NCBI RefSeq assembly: GCF_001758345.1
Contig: NZ_MKQS01000013.1
Coordinates: forward strand, 15,955 to 62,369
Origin: Acinetobacter towneri
GTDB taxonomy: Bacteria; Pseudomonadota; Gammaproteobacteria; Pseudomonadales; Moraxellaceae
Direction: 5' to 3'
DNA: 46,415 nt
The notes beneath the pieces were generated by a model. It did not search any database. It worked only from the letters and a program-made list of their open reading frames with translations, and had not been told where the DNA came from. A program made the position numbers and the translations under genes. Positions 7,540 through 15,630 of this stretch are shown in pieces. Position 1 is the stretch's first letter; every line of letters starts with the position of its first letter.

Positions 7540-8412
7540 ATGGAACTACAAGGCATTTGCCATAAAATGCACGCAGGTCTTAAGGACCATAGTGTAACTG
7601 ATGAACAGGTACAAAAGGCAAATGTTGAATATAAATTTATTCTAGACCGTTCAGAAATTGACCTGCCTTTTCAGCTTGGGCAAGAACTTAAACTGGAATG
7701 GACTGGCAAGATTTATTGTGTTTCTTGTGGCGTAAAAACCCCAAAATCCTATTCGCAAGGGCATTGCTTTAAGTGTTTTAAAACTAAAGCATCTTGTGAT
7801 ATGTGCATTATGAAACCTGAAACCTGTCATTATCATTTAGGGACTTGTCGTGAAGATAGTTTTGCACATGAGGTCTGCTTTCAACCACATATTGTCTATT
7901 TAGCCAACTCCAGCGCTTTAAAAGTGGGAATTACCCGTCTAGGACAAATGCCAACACGCTGGCTTGATCAAGGTGCAACCCAAGCCTTGCCAATTATGAA
8001 AGTTGGTTCACGCCGTTTATCTGGGCAACTCGAAATCATGTTTGGTTCACAAGTGGCAGATAAAACGGACTGGCGTAAACTGCTTAAAGGTGAAGCAGCA
8101 CCTTTGAACTTAATTGAAGTGCGCGAACAGCTCATTGAAGAGTTTGCACCTAAAATTCAAACTATTCGTGATGAATTTAGTCAAAACTTAGAATTCAATG
8201 AAACCGTTGAATTGTTAGATCAAGAGCCACCACGTGAGTTTGTCTATCCTGTAGAGCAATATCCTGAAAAGATCAAATCGCATAATTTGGATAAAACCCC
8301 AATTATTCGCGGTAAGTTACAAGGTATTAAAGGACAATATCTCATATTAGATACTGGCGTGATTAACATTCGCAAATACACAGGTTATGAATTAAAAATC
8401 CGCGCTGAATGA
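7540..8412 (+). CDS. DUF2797 cysteine-rich protein
   Basis: A 290-residue protein. A cysteine-rich block at about residues 60-110 contains CVSCG, CFKCF, CDMC, CHYHLGTC and a further Cys, enough for two zinc sites. After it come IVYLANSSALKVGITRLGQMPTRWLDQGA and RRLSGQLEIMF, which recall a GIY-YIG-like core (Tyr, KVGIT, Arg and Glu). This arrangement is characteristic of DUF2797. The family has no established function; the GIY-YIG resemblance is my inference and would suggest nucleic-acid processing. A GAGAG ribosome site precedes the ATG. It ends at a strong terminator shared with convergent ppiD. Confidence 0.8.
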   Translation: MELQGICHKMHAGLKDHSVTDEQVQKANVEYKFILDRSEIDLPFQLGQELKLEWTGKIYCVSCGVKTPKSYSQGHCFKCFKTKASCDMCIMKPETCHYHLGTCREDSFAHEVCFQPHIVYLANSSALKVGITRLGQMPTRWLDQGATQALPIMKVGSRRLSGQLEIMFGSQVADKTDWRKLLKGEAAPLNLIEVREQLIEEFAPKIQTIRDEFSQNLEFNETVELLDQEPPREFVYPVEQYPEKIKSHNLDKTPIIRGKLQGIKGQYLILDTGVINIRKYTGYELKIRAE

Positions 8413-8448
8413 GCCACAAATATTCTTAGTCAACGCTTTCACAAGCAC

Positions 8449-8477
8449 AAAAAAACCAGCAAATTTGCTGGTTTTTT
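8449..8477. terminator. Bidirectional terminator between DUF2797 gene and ppiD
   Basis: A perfect palindrome centred at 8463/8464: A tract, CCAGC, AAATTT, GCTGG, T tract (8472-8477). It lies between convergent genes with A/T tracts on both sides, so it can stop transcription from either direction. Confidence 0.9.
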
Positions 8478-8495
8478 CTTTGATGATAAATATGA

Positions 8496-10367
8496 CTATT
8501 TGATTTTCGCTTGAGACTTCAAATATTGAGTGTAGTCATCCAACTCTTGCTGAGCACGAAGTTGTTGATATAACTGCGCCAATTCTTTGAGCTGTTCAGG
8601 CGTTAAAGCATTCGAAGTGGTGTCATTTACATTCGATACAGCAACCACAACCAGTTCATTCGGTAAAGATGCTGTAGTCACTGACCACATGCCTTGCTTA
8701 GGTGCAAGTACACTAAAAGCAGCACGTTCAATATCGCGCTTTAACAAACCATCTGCACGGGTGAATGTGCCTGCATTTTCAAAACGGATTTGGTTTTTGG
8801 CCAAAACGGTCGCTGCAGGCTGAGTTTTAAAGGCATCCAATGTGGCTTGAATATCTTTTTTGGCTGCATCAAAGGCTTTTTTCTCAATCAATTTAGCTTT
8901 TACGCGTGGTGTTGCCTCTTCCAAAGTTTGCACACCTGCAGCATGGTAATTACGCACTTTAACCCATACCACATCACCATTCGCTAAAGTAATATTACTA
9001 GATGCGTTACGGTCGCCATTTTTCACATCATCATTAAACAATTTAACTTTAACAGTTGGCTGACTTAAAACAGGATGCTGTGACGCTAAAGTTAAACCAG
9101 TGATAGATTCGACTTTGGCTGTTTTCACTTCTTCCGCTACCACATCTAAAGCATCACTACTCACCACCAATTCATTTAAGCTGTTGATGGTATCGGTATA
9201 CGCATTTTCAGTTTTGGTTTTTTGCAATTCCGCCGTTAAACGTGCTTTTTGAGTTTCAAACGCAGGCACCTGAACCGTAGCACCTTCTGTTTGAATTACG
9301 TGATAACCATATTGAGTTTTGATAGGCTGTGATACTTCTCCTGATTTTAAGCTACCCACGGCTTTATCAAAAGCATCACCAAATACACCTATTTCATAAC
9401 CTGCAACCACACCACCTTTGGCTTTAGACTCAGGATCGTCCGAATACTTTTGCGCAGATGCAGCAAATCTTGTACCTTGCTTAATTTCAGCAACCGCTTG
9501 CTGTGCAAGTTTTTTTGCTGCGGCATCATCACGTGCATCCGTGGTGATTAAAATATGTTTCACTGTAGGTACAGCAGCACCTTTTTGAGTTTCGACAAAC
9601 TTTTGATACGCCTGTTGTAACTCTGCTTCAGTGACAGTCGCATTTGCAGGTGCAATATTCGCTGGAGTCACCACAATAAAATCGACATCAACACTGGCTA
9701 CCTGTTTAAAGTCATTCGCATGCTGTTCGTAATAGGCTGCAATTTCTTGCGCATTTGTAGTGATATTTTTCTTGTAGTTATCTAACTTGATGCTAGATAA
9801 ATGCAAAGTACGTTGCTGGGTTTGTAAGTTGGCAATTTGCTGAATATCAGATGGGCTAACTAAAGCATAATCAGTAAAGCTAGCACTGAGCATTTTTAAC
9901 GCATGGTCTTGACGTAAATTTGCCACAAGCGCCTGATTGGTCATGCCTACAGATTGAAGATAGTTCGCATACAAGCTTTCAGAAAACTTGCCATCTTGTT
10001 GGAAATTCGGTTGCTGTGCAATCATTTGTTCAATTTGCGCATCGCTCAAAGAAACCCCTAATTTCTCTGCTTGTTGTAATAACAAAGTACGTGCAACCAA
10101 AGTATCTTTTGCTTTGTTTTGAATATAATTTTGATTCAATAGTGTTTCGTCACCATTGGTATAAGCCAAGTATTGTTCTTTCAGCGAGTTGGTCAGATTG
10201 TCTAGTTCTCGTTTTGAAATTTGCTGACCATTCACGGTTTGTGCAGTGTCTTCAGACTGACCACCACTAAAATATCCTTCAATACCTACAAGTGCTAAAG
10301 GGGTCAAGAATAAAACGAGCAAAACTTTGCCCAACCAACCCTTAATAACTTTACGAAAAGATTCCAT
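8496..10367 (-). CDS. ppiD: Periplasmic folding chaperone / peptidyl-prolyl isomerase PpiD
   Basis: A 623-residue inner-membrane-anchored protein. The N-terminus has a short cytoplasmic basic segment (MESFRKVIKGWLGK) and one membrane helix (VLLVLFLTPLALVGIEGYF, 15-33). A SurA-N-like chaperone region follows (VNGQQISKRELDNL onward). The parvulin domain at about 265-365 is marked by VKHILITTDARDD, FAASAQKYSDDPESKAKGG, FDKAV and GYHVIQTEG. The C-terminal region is a second chaperone lobe. The length matches the family. PpiD helps newly exported outer-membrane proteins fold near the Sec translocon. It lies after hupB on the same strand, the common hupB-ppiD order, but with a terminator between them. 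GGAA provides the ribosome site. Confidence 0.93.
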   Translation of the reverse strand: MESFRKVIKGWLGKVLLVLFLTPLALVGIEGYFSGGQSEDTAQTVNGQQISKRELDNLTNSLKEQYLAYTNGDETLLNQNYIQNKAKDTLVARTLLLQQAEKLGVSLSDAQIEQMIAQQPNFQQDGKFSESLYANYLQSVGMTNQALVANLRQDHALKMLSASFTDYALVSPSDIQQIANLQTQQRTLHLSSIKLDNYKKNITTNAQEIAAYYEQHANDFKQVASVDVDFIVVTPANIAPANATVTEAELQQAYQKFVETQKGAAVPTVKHILITTDARDDAAAKKLAQQAVAEIKQGTRFAASAQKYSDDPESKAKGGVVAGYEIGVFGDAFDKAVGSLKSGEVSQPIKTQYGYHVIQTEGATVQVPAFETQKARLTAELQKTKTENAYTDTINSLNELVVSSDALDVVAEEVKTAKVESITGLTLASQHPVLSQPTVKVKLFNDDVKNGDRNASSNITLANGDVVWVKVRNYHAAGVQTLEEATPRVKAKLIEKKAFDAAKKDIQATLDAFKTQPAATVLAKNQIRFENAGTFTRADGLLKRDIERAAFSVLAPKQGMWSVTTASLPNELVVVAVSNVNDTTSNALTPEQLKELAQLYQQLRAQQELDDYTQYLKSQAKIK

Positions 10368-10454
10368 AAGTATTCCAATATTTTATTTGCGGAAGATTTT
10401 AACTGAAAACCCTCAGCGAATGAATGCGTTGACGCCTTTTATTGACATTATTAA

Positions 10455-10481
10455 TAAAAAACGCGCCAATTGGCGCGCTTT
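10455..10481 (-). terminator. Intrinsic terminator after hupB
   Basis: A 16-base palindrome CGCGCCAATTGGCGCG, followed on the minus strand by a run of six T. It is 18 bp after the hupB stop and should separate most hupB transcripts from ppiD. Confidence 0.88.
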
Positions 10482-10498
10482 CTTGGCATTTTAAAAGA

Positions 10499-10771
10499 TT
10501 ATGCTACTGAATCTTTTAAACCTTTACCCGCTTTAAAGCTTGGTACTTTGCTTGCTTTAATTTCAAGTGTAGCACCTGTTTGTGGGTTACGACCTGTGCG
10601 AGCAGCACGCTCTTTCACATTAAATGTACCAAAACCAACGAGGGTTACAGTATCACCCGCTTTAAGCGCTTCAGTAATAGAAGCAATTGTTGCGTCTAAG
10701 GCCTTACCTGCATCAGTCTTAGACAACCCCCCTTTCTCTGCAATTGCATCGATTAATTCTGATTTATTCAT
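10499..10771 (-). CDS. hupB: DNA-binding protein HU (beta-type)
   Basis: A 90-residue histone-like protein. [27 protein letters not shown] forms the helical base, followed by [28 protein letters not shown], the HU/IHF signature on the DNA-gripping arm, and [19 protein letters not shown] at the C-terminus. The proline in RNPQTG is the residue that intercalates into DNA. The length is exactly typical. The sequence resembles HU rather than IHF. GAGGA precedes the ATG by about ten bases. It has a leader of about 200 bases without another gene, and a strong terminator downstream. Confidence 0.95.
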   Translation of the reverse strand: MNKSELIDAIAEKGGLSKTDAGKALDATIASITEALKAGDTVTLVGFGTFNVKERAARTGRNPQTGATLEIKASKVPSFKAGKGLKDSVA

Positions 10772-10985
10772 GAAGATTACGTCCTCTTAATATCGTTTAT
10801 TTAAGGTCCAGAGATTTAATTTAAATTACCGTAACGCCTTTATAGCAATGCTTTGAGGGTAAAAGCAATACTCCCTGTACGCTTTTATGCAAAATAAATG
10901 GTAAAAAACGATGGAGCATAAGATACTATTGACAATTAGTCTAAAACCCGCCTCTCATCCACATCTGCATGTTTCTAAATCTAGG

Positions 10986-11462
10986 CTAGACACGTTTACT
11001 TTTTGCAACATCTTCTTTTAATTGTTTATTTTCTTCAATCAAGGCATCAACTTTGGCATGTAATTGTAATACTAAATGCTCTAAATGTTGAAGATCTTTT
11101 GCTGTTACTAAGCCAATTCTATTTAAAGAATGATTTACACTATGGTCAATTAAACGTTCGACTTTATCTTTAGTATCAATCACCGATTCTTTGGCTTTTT
11201 CAGACACCTTTTCAACAGTTTGATCGGCTATTTCTGTAGTTTTGGATTCTAATTCCTCACCCACTTTGACCAGAGAGTCAAACAATTTATTGCCTTCTTC
11301 TTCTGCACGTGAAAATGCACCTAAACCCGCCAACCAAATTTGCTTGGTATATTTACGAAAGTCGAGTGATGATTTACGTCCTGAACGTAATTTATCTTTA
11401 TTTTTCAATGTGATTTCTTGCTCAACCAAATGCTCTTTTACGCTATCCGTCATTTTTTCCAT
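10986..11462 (-). CDS. Phasin-family polyhydroxyalkanoate granule protein
   Basis: A 158-residue protein. After a charged N-terminus comes the conserved phasin segment KQIWLAGLGAFSRAEEEGNKLFDSLVKVGEELE (quoted here as residues about 40-72), then a lysine/glutamate-rich amphipathic helix. A C-terminal heptad stretch (LEHLVLQLHAKVDALIEENK) probably makes a coiled coil for oligomerisation. These features match the PhaF/PhaI-type granule-associated family, which coats PHA granules. No PHA synthase, thiolase or reductase operon is in the window. The PhaC-like hydrolase at 1831 is 8 kb away. It could also serve as a general lipid or membrane-surface protein. GGAG lies six bases before the ATG. Confidence 0.8.
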   Translation of the reverse strand: MEKMTDSVKEHLVEQEITLKNKDKLRSGRKSSLDFRKYTKQIWLAGLGAFSRAEEEGNKLFDSLVKVGEELESKTTEIADQTVEKVSEKAKESVIDTKDKVERLIDHSVNHSLNRIGLVTAKDLQHLEHLVLQLHAKVDALIEENKQLKEDVAKSKRV

Positions 11463-11656
11463 GAACCTCTCCTGCTTATTTTATGCGCACATAAATGTAA
11501 TAAACCTACAAAATGCTTTCATAATAGCAAATTAAATACTTGATCGTTTTGCTAAACTGTTCTACAAAGCATGATTATTCGCTGCGCTTCTATAAGACTT
11601 ATTCGCTATGAAGCGCAAAACAAGGAATTCAACTTTAGATTTAGGGACTTGATTTT

Positions 11657-12304
11657 ATGAGTGATTCGCAACAAAGACAAAGTAATCCACATTTGTTGCT
11701 GACCATGCTCATGATTGTGTTAGAAACAATTTTTAGCTTTATTCTGAAACATGATCGTGTGGTCGCTTTGCAGGCTAAAAAATTTGTTAACCATAAAGTC
11801 ACCATTAAAATTAATAGCTATATTCCTTATTTCGATATTTACGTGGAATTCAATCCAAATGGCATCTTCTTTGACACCAAAGCACCCGAACAAGCTGTCG
11901 ATTTAGATGTACGCACCACCCTCATAGATTTATTCAAAATCTTTATTTTAGGTAATCGTCGCAGTATTAAACACATGCGTATAGATGGTGACATTACTCT
12001 GAAAGATGAATTTCGTGATCTGATTTTGCATTTTAGTGCGCCCAAAGTTTTAGCCGACTGGAAACAATGGCTGAAAGAAGCACCTCAAGAACAAGAGTTG
12101 ATCGCTTCTAAAAAGCGCATTGCCCCACTTTTAGATAAAATTGATGAACAACGCTCTAAAATCAACACCTTACAAGTTGAGCTTAAACAGTACAAAAACC
12201 GCATTCGTCGAATTGAACGCCGTCAAAAGCGCATTAACATCGCCTTTGGTGTAATAACGGTATTATCAATTACGTTATTAGTGTATAATTTATGGGTCGT
12301 TTAA
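11657..12304 (+). CDS. SCP2-like protein with coiled coil and C-terminal membrane anchor
   Basis: A 215-residue protein in three parts. Residues about 15-130 resemble an SCP2 sterol-carrier-like domain as in UbiJ: an N-terminal hydrophobic helix, IKINSYIPYFDIYVEFNPNG, DLDVRTTLIDLFKIF and HMRIDGDITLKDEF. Residues about 145-193 are a highly charged coiled coil. Residues 195-212 (IAFGVITVLSITLLVYNLWV) form a tail-anchor-like membrane helix. UbiJ proper also has an SCP2 domain and a C-terminal helix, but ubiE and ubiB are not neighbours here. The role is therefore unknown, possibly lipid binding at the inner membrane. It is upstream of isc but has a separate promoter zone between. Confidence 0.55.
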   Translation: MSDSQQRQSNPHLLLTMLMIVLETIFSFILKHDRVVALQAKKFVNHKVTIKINSYIPYFDIYVEFNPNGIFFDTKAPEQAVDLDVRTTLIDLFKIFILGNRRSIKHMRIDGDITLKDEFRDLILHFSAPKVLADWKQWLKEAPQEQELIASKKRIAPLLDKIDEQRSKINTLQVELKQYKNRIRRIERRQKRINIAFGVITVLSITLLVYNLWVV

Positions 12305-12362
12305 ACGCATTGAAATATAAAATAAAAACAGCGTAAATCCTCGCGCACAATATCACAATAAA

Positions 12363-12387
12363 ATACTTGACTATTTTAGTCGGGATT
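12363..12387 (+). promoter_or_regulatory. IscR type 1 binding site upstream of iscR
   Basis: The sequence from ATACTTGACT to TCGGGATT matches the 25-base E. coli type 1 IscR consensus (ATASYYGACTRWWW, then YAGTCRRSTAT) at 23 positions by my count; only two near the right end differ. It covers the -35 hexamer and most of the spacer of the iscR promoter, as in E. coli, where [2Fe-2S]-IscR represses the operon. This supports feedback control by iron-sulfur supply. Confidence 0.85.
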
Positions 12388-12395
12388 CATAGAAT
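12367..12395 (+). promoter_or_regulatory. Sigma-70 promoter of the isc operon
   Basis: TTGACT (12367-12372), a 17-base spacer and TAGAAT (12390-12395). Start of transcription is expected near 12402, about 27 bases before the iscR ATG. It overlaps the IscR site. Confidence 0.8.
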
Positions 12396-12428
12396 ACCCA
12401 TATCTAGTCTAATCATGTGTATCGAATC

Positions 12429-12902
12429 ATGCGCTTAACAACTCGCGGTCGCTACGCAGTGACTGCTCTACTTGATTTAGCTTTGCAGCCAACTGAACAA
12501 ACGATCACGCTTGCTGAAATTGCAGCCCGTCAAACTATTTCTGTTGCTTATCTTGAGCAGTTATTCGCAAAACTTAAGCGCCACGGCTTAGTGTCTAGTG
12601 TTCGCGGTGCTAACGGTGGCTACCATTTAGCACGTAGTGCAAATGAAATCACTGTGCTAGAAATCATTGAAGCCGTAAACGAAACTGTTGATGCAACGCG
12701 TTGCGACCATAAAGGCAACTGTCAAAATGGTGCAATGTGCTTGACTCACGACTTATGGCAGGAACTCTCCCATCATATTGCCGACTATCTCGCTAAAATC
12801 TCACTTGCTGACTTAGTTGCGCGTGACAACGTACAAACTGTTGCCATCCGCCAGAACACAGCACCGTTTGATTCAGCTCTTTTATCGGTTACAGGTATTT
12901 GA
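12429..12902 (+). CDS. iscR: Iron-sulfur cluster regulator IscR
   Basis: A 157-residue Rrf2-family repressor. The start is set at ATG 12429 because the protein then begins [19 protein letters not shown] exactly like IscR; an in-frame GTG at 12417 would add four residues. The winged helix spans about 1-60 with [20 protein letters not shown]. The cluster ligands fall at Cys92, Cys98, Cys104 and His107, the same numbering as E. coli IscR. It senses [2Fe-2S] status and should repress its own operon through the site at 12363-12387. iscS begins one base after its stop, so translation is coupled. Confidence 0.97.
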   Translation: MRLTTRGRYAVTALLDLALQPTEQTITLAEIAARQTISVAYLEQLFAKLKRHGLVSSVRGANGGYHLARSANEITVLEIIEAVNETVDATRCDHKGNCQNGAMCLTHDLWQELSHHIADYLAKISLADLVARDNVQTVAIRQNTAPFDSALLSVTGI

Positions 12903-12903
12903 C

Positions 12904-14121
12904 ATGAAACGTCCAATTTATCTTGACTACGCAGCAACCACTCCTGTAGATCCTCAAGTTGCAGAACGCATGATGGAGTGCCTGACTTTTGATGGGACTT
13001 TCGGTAATGCCGCTTCTCGTTCGCACGCTTATGGCTGGCAAGCAGAAGAAAAAGTTGAATATGCTCGTGAGCAAGTTGCAAACTTGATCAAAGCAGACCC
13101 GCGTGAAATCGTATGGACTTCTGGTGCAACAGAATCAGATAACCTTGCACTGAAAGGCGTAGCACAATTCTATGCGTCTAAAGGTAAACACATTATCACT
13201 TCTAAAATTGAGCACAAAGCCATTTTAGATACCTGCCGTGAGCTTGAATCTGAAGGTTTTGAAATCACCTACTTAGACCCACAACCACAAACAGGTTTAA
13301 TTACACCTGAAATGGTCGAAGCGGCAATTCGTCCAGACACCATTTTAGTGTCGTTGATGATGGTGAATAACGAAATTGGTACGATTACCGATGTTGCTGC
13401 AATTGGTGAAATCACCCGTGCTAAAAAAATCTTCTTCCATGTCGATGCTGCCCAAGCTGCTGGTAAAGTAGAAATTGATTTATCCACCTTAAAAGTAGAT
13501 TTAATGAGCTTCTCTGCACACAAAATCTACGGTCCTAAAGGTGTTGGTGCGCTATTTGTACGTCGTAGTCCACGTGTACGCTTGAAAGCACAAATGCATG
13601 GTGGTGGTCATGAGCGTGGCATGCGTTCAGGCACACTAGCAACCCACCAAATTGTAGGTATGGGTGAAGCATTTGAACTTGCAGGGAAAAACTTGGCTTC
13701 TGAGCAAGCCCGTTTACGTGTATTACGTGACAAACTTTGGAATGGCTTGAACAGCATGGAACAAGTATTCCTGAATGGTCATCCAACGCTAAACGTTGCT
13801 AACTACTTAAATGTCAGCTTCAACTTTGTTGAAGGTGAATCCTTAATGATGTCTCTTAAAGATGCTGCGGTATCTTCAGGTTCTGCGTGCACTTCAGCGA
13901 CTTTAGAGCCATCTTATGTATTACGTGCACTAGGTCTTTCAGACGAACTTGCACACAGCTCAATTCGTTTCAGTTTTGGTAAATACACCACTGAAGAAGA
14001 TATTGATCATGTCCTAACTGTGACTAAAGCTGCTGTTGAAAAGTTACGTGAACTTTCACCGCTTTGGGATATGTATAAAGAAGGGATTGACCTTTCTAAA
14101 GTAGAATGGACTGAACACTAA
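12904..14121 (+). CDS. iscS: Cysteine desulfurase IscS
   Basis: A 405-residue PLP enzyme from ATG 12904, giving the canonical start [17 protein letters not shown]; longer in-frame extensions overlap iscR. It removes sulfur from cysteine and passes it to IscU, tRNA-thiolation enzymes and others. The PLP lysine is Lys207 in [12 protein letters not shown], the PLP-contacting His is in [10 protein letters not shown], and the mobile-loop sulfur acceptor is Cys329 in [13 protein letters not shown], the IscS (group I) signature. Length is one residue more than E. coli. The ribosome site is inside the end of iscR. A strong hairpin follows before iscU. Confidence 0.97.
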   Translation: MKRPIYLDYAATTPVDPQVAERMMECLTFDGTFGNAASRSHAYGWQAEEKVEYAREQVANLIKADPREIVWTSGATESDNLALKGVAQFYASKGKHIITSKIEHKAILDTCRELESEGFEITYLDPQPQTGLITPEMVEAAIRPDTILVSLMMVNNEIGTITDVAAIGEITRAKKIFFHVDAAQAAGKVEIDLSTLKVDLMSFSAHKIYGPKGVGALFVRRSPRVRLKAQMHGGGHERGMRSGTLATHQIVGMGEAFELAGKNLASEQARLRVLRDKLWNGLNSMEQVFLNGHPTLNVANYLNVSFNFVEGESLMMSLKDAAVSSGSACTSATLEPSYVLRALGLSDELAHSSIRFSFGKYTTEEDIDHVLTVTKAAVEKLRELSPLWDMYKEGIDLSKVEWTEH

Positions 14122-14130
14122 TTCATCCCA

Positions 14131-14163
14131 AATCTAATGGCTTTGACAGGAAGCCATTAGATT
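14131..14163 (+). other. Strong intercistronic hairpin between iscS and iscU
   Basis: Perfect 12-bp arms AATCTAATGGCT (14131-14142) and AGCCATTAGATT (14152-14163) with a nine-base loop, ten bases after the iscS stop. No T tract follows, so it is not a standard terminator. It may be an mRNA processing or stability element separating iscRS from iscUA. Confidence 0.75.
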
Positions 14164-14225
14164 GATAAAGGTAATTTCACCCCCATATTTATATTAAGGC
14201 TGACCCCGAGGTTTGGAGAAGCGAC

Positions 14226-14612
14226 ATGGCTTATAGCGATAAAGTAATTGATCATTACGAAAACCCTCGTAATGTTGGCGTTTTAGACAAAAATGCTGAA
14301 AACGTTGGTACAGGTATGGTGGGCGCACCTGCATGTGGCGATGTAATGCGTCTGCAAATTCAAGTCAATGACGAAGGCGTAATTGAAGAAGCACGTTTCA
14401 AAACTTATGGTTGTGGTTCTGCCATTGCCTCAAGTTCTTTGGTTACTGAATGGCTTAAAGGTAAAACTTTAGATGAAGCACAAGCCATCAAAAATATTGA
14501 TATTGCAACCGAACTTGCACTCCCACCTGTGAAAGTGCACTGTTCTGTATTGGCAGAAGATGCTATTAAAGCTGCTGTAGAAGACTATCGCAGCAAAAAG
14601 ACCAAAGCTTAA
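14226..14612 (+). CDS. iscU: Iron-sulfur cluster scaffold IscU
   Basis: A 128-residue scaffold on which [2Fe-2S] clusters are built from IscS sulfur. The ligands fall at the canonical places: Cys37, Asp39, Cys63 and Cys106. The HscA recognition motif LPPVK is at 99-103, so the DnaK-like chaperone HscA encoded downstream should bind it. The N-terminus MAYSDKVIDHYENPRNVG is typical. GGAG lies before the ATG. It is separated from iscS by 104 bp containing a hairpin and a possible internal promoter, while iscA follows 36 bp downstream. Confidence 0.97.
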   Translation: MAYSDKVIDHYENPRNVGVLDKNAENVGTGMVGAPACGDVMRLQIQVNDEGVIEEARFKTYGCGSAIASSSLVTEWLKGKTLDEAQAIKNIDIATELALPPVKVHCSVLAEDAIKAAVEDYRSKKTKA

Positions 14613-14648
14613 TTTACTAAGTTTTGTGGAAAAATAAACGGAGTTTTC

Positions 14649-14969
14649 ATGATCAATTTAACTGAAAATGCTGCAACTCATATCAGCAATTACTTAAAGA
14701 ATCGCGGTAAGGGTCAAGGTATTCGCGTTGGTGTGAAAACTTCAGGCTGTTCTGGTTTGGCTTATGTACTCGAATTTGTAGATGAAGTCGATACGCATGA
14801 TCAAATGTTTGAACAGTTTGGTGTTAAAGTTTTCGTTGATCCGAAAAGCCTAGTTTACCTTGATGGCATGGAAATGGACTATGTCAAAAATGGTTTAAAC
14901 GAAGGTTTCGAGTTTAACAACCCCAATAAAAAAGGTGAATGTGGCTGCGGTGAATCGTTCACGGTATAA
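14649..14969 (+). CDS. iscA: A-type iron-sulfur carrier IscA
   Basis: A 106-residue A-type carrier that receives clusters or iron and hands them to target proteins. The three conserved cysteines appear in [10 protein letters not shown] (Cys about 35) and GECGCGESF (Cys about 99 and 101). Length and start ([16 protein letters not shown]) match IscA. A GGAG ribosome site lies six bases before the ATG. It is followed by a strong AT-rich hairpin before hscB. Confidence 0.96.
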   Translation: MINLTENAATHISNYLKNRGKGQGIRVGVKTSGCSGLAYVLEFVDEVDTHDQMFEQFGVKVFVDPKSLVYLDGMEMDYVKNGLNEGFEFNNPNKKGECGCGESFTV

Positions 14970-14991
14970 CAGCCGCTTCCCTCTTTTTAGT

Positions 14992-15020
14992 TTAAAACAG
15001 TGTACAATACACTGTTTTAA
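14992..15020 (+). other. AT-rich hairpin between iscA and hscB
   Basis: Perfect 13-bp arms, TTAAAACAGTGTA (14992-15004) and its complement (15008-15020), with a three-base loop. The second arm ends in TTTTAA and is followed by TTGTATTT. It could act as a weak terminator or attenuator, or as a processing site, between the iscRSUA and hscBA-fdx halves. As double-stranded DNA it is also a large palindrome that a dimeric regulator might bind. Confidence 0.65.
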
Positions 15021-15069
15021 TTGTATTTATTCAGCCAATTTTGCACACTAATCGCGGATTCCATCTCCC

Positions 15070-15585
15070 ATGAATCATTTTGAGTTGTTTAATCTTCCTG
15101 TTGCACTCGATATTGATTTTGCTACTTTAAAAGCTGAATTTTTAAAGCTACAGCAGCAATATCACCCCGACAAAGCCGAAGACAAAGATCAGGCATTGAT
15201 TAAATCTAGTGAAATTAATCAGGCATTTAAACAACTTTCTGCTGTAGATAGTCGTGCTGCATATTTACTCTCATTGAAAAAGCAAGATTATCATCTCGAT
15301 CAATCCATTCATGATTTTGAATTTTTACAAGACGCCTTGGAAATTCGTGAGCAATTGGATGATGCCAGTTGTGCCGATGACTTACAGTCTTTGAAAGTTG
15401 AAGTACAACAATGGGTTGATGGTTTAGTCCGTGAATTTAAAATTGACTATGCCGAAGAAGATTGGGCAGAAGCACGTGACACTGTGCGTAAATTGCGCTT
15501 TTTCACAAAAATCATGGCTGACATAGACAAAGCTGAAGATCGTTTCCTAGATGATGACAGTTTTGATTTAGACGATGATTTTTAA
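15070..15585 (+). CDS. hscB: J-domain co-chaperone HscB
   Basis: A 171-residue co-chaperone. The J domain covers about residues 1-75 and contains the essential HPD motif at 32-34 (YHPDK). The C-terminal three-helix domain, which binds IscU, covers about 85-171 and begins with EFLQDALEIREQLDDA. It stimulates HscA ATPase and delivers IscU. The C-terminus is unusually acidic (DDDSFDLDDDF). The ribosome site is poor. It stands 100 bp after iscA, with a hairpin between, and 45 bp before hscA. Confidence 0.95.
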   Translation: MNHFELFNLPVALDIDFATLKAEFLKLQQQYHPDKAEDKDQALIKSSEINQAFKQLSAVDSRAAYLLSLKKQDYHLDQSIHDFEFLQDALEIREQLDDASCADDLQSLKVEVQQWVDGLVREFKIDYAEEDWAEARDTVRKLRFFTKIMADIDKAEDRFLDDDSFDLDDDF

Positions 15586-15630
15586 TTTTAGTTTGTATTT
15601 TAATATTTAACGGGCAAAGGATTTTACATA

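Noticed and set aside
10470-10790. Plus-strand frame antisense to hupB
   Set aside because: It mirrors the whole hupB gene and has no ribosome site or family match.
12785-13081. Minus-strand frames over the iscR-iscS junction
   Set aside because: Two strongly supported genes cover this stretch on the plus strand; the frames are by-products of codon use.
14131-14163. Calling the iscS-iscU hairpin a transcription terminator
   Set aside because: No T tract follows the second arm, and the downstream genes belong to the same pathway and strand.
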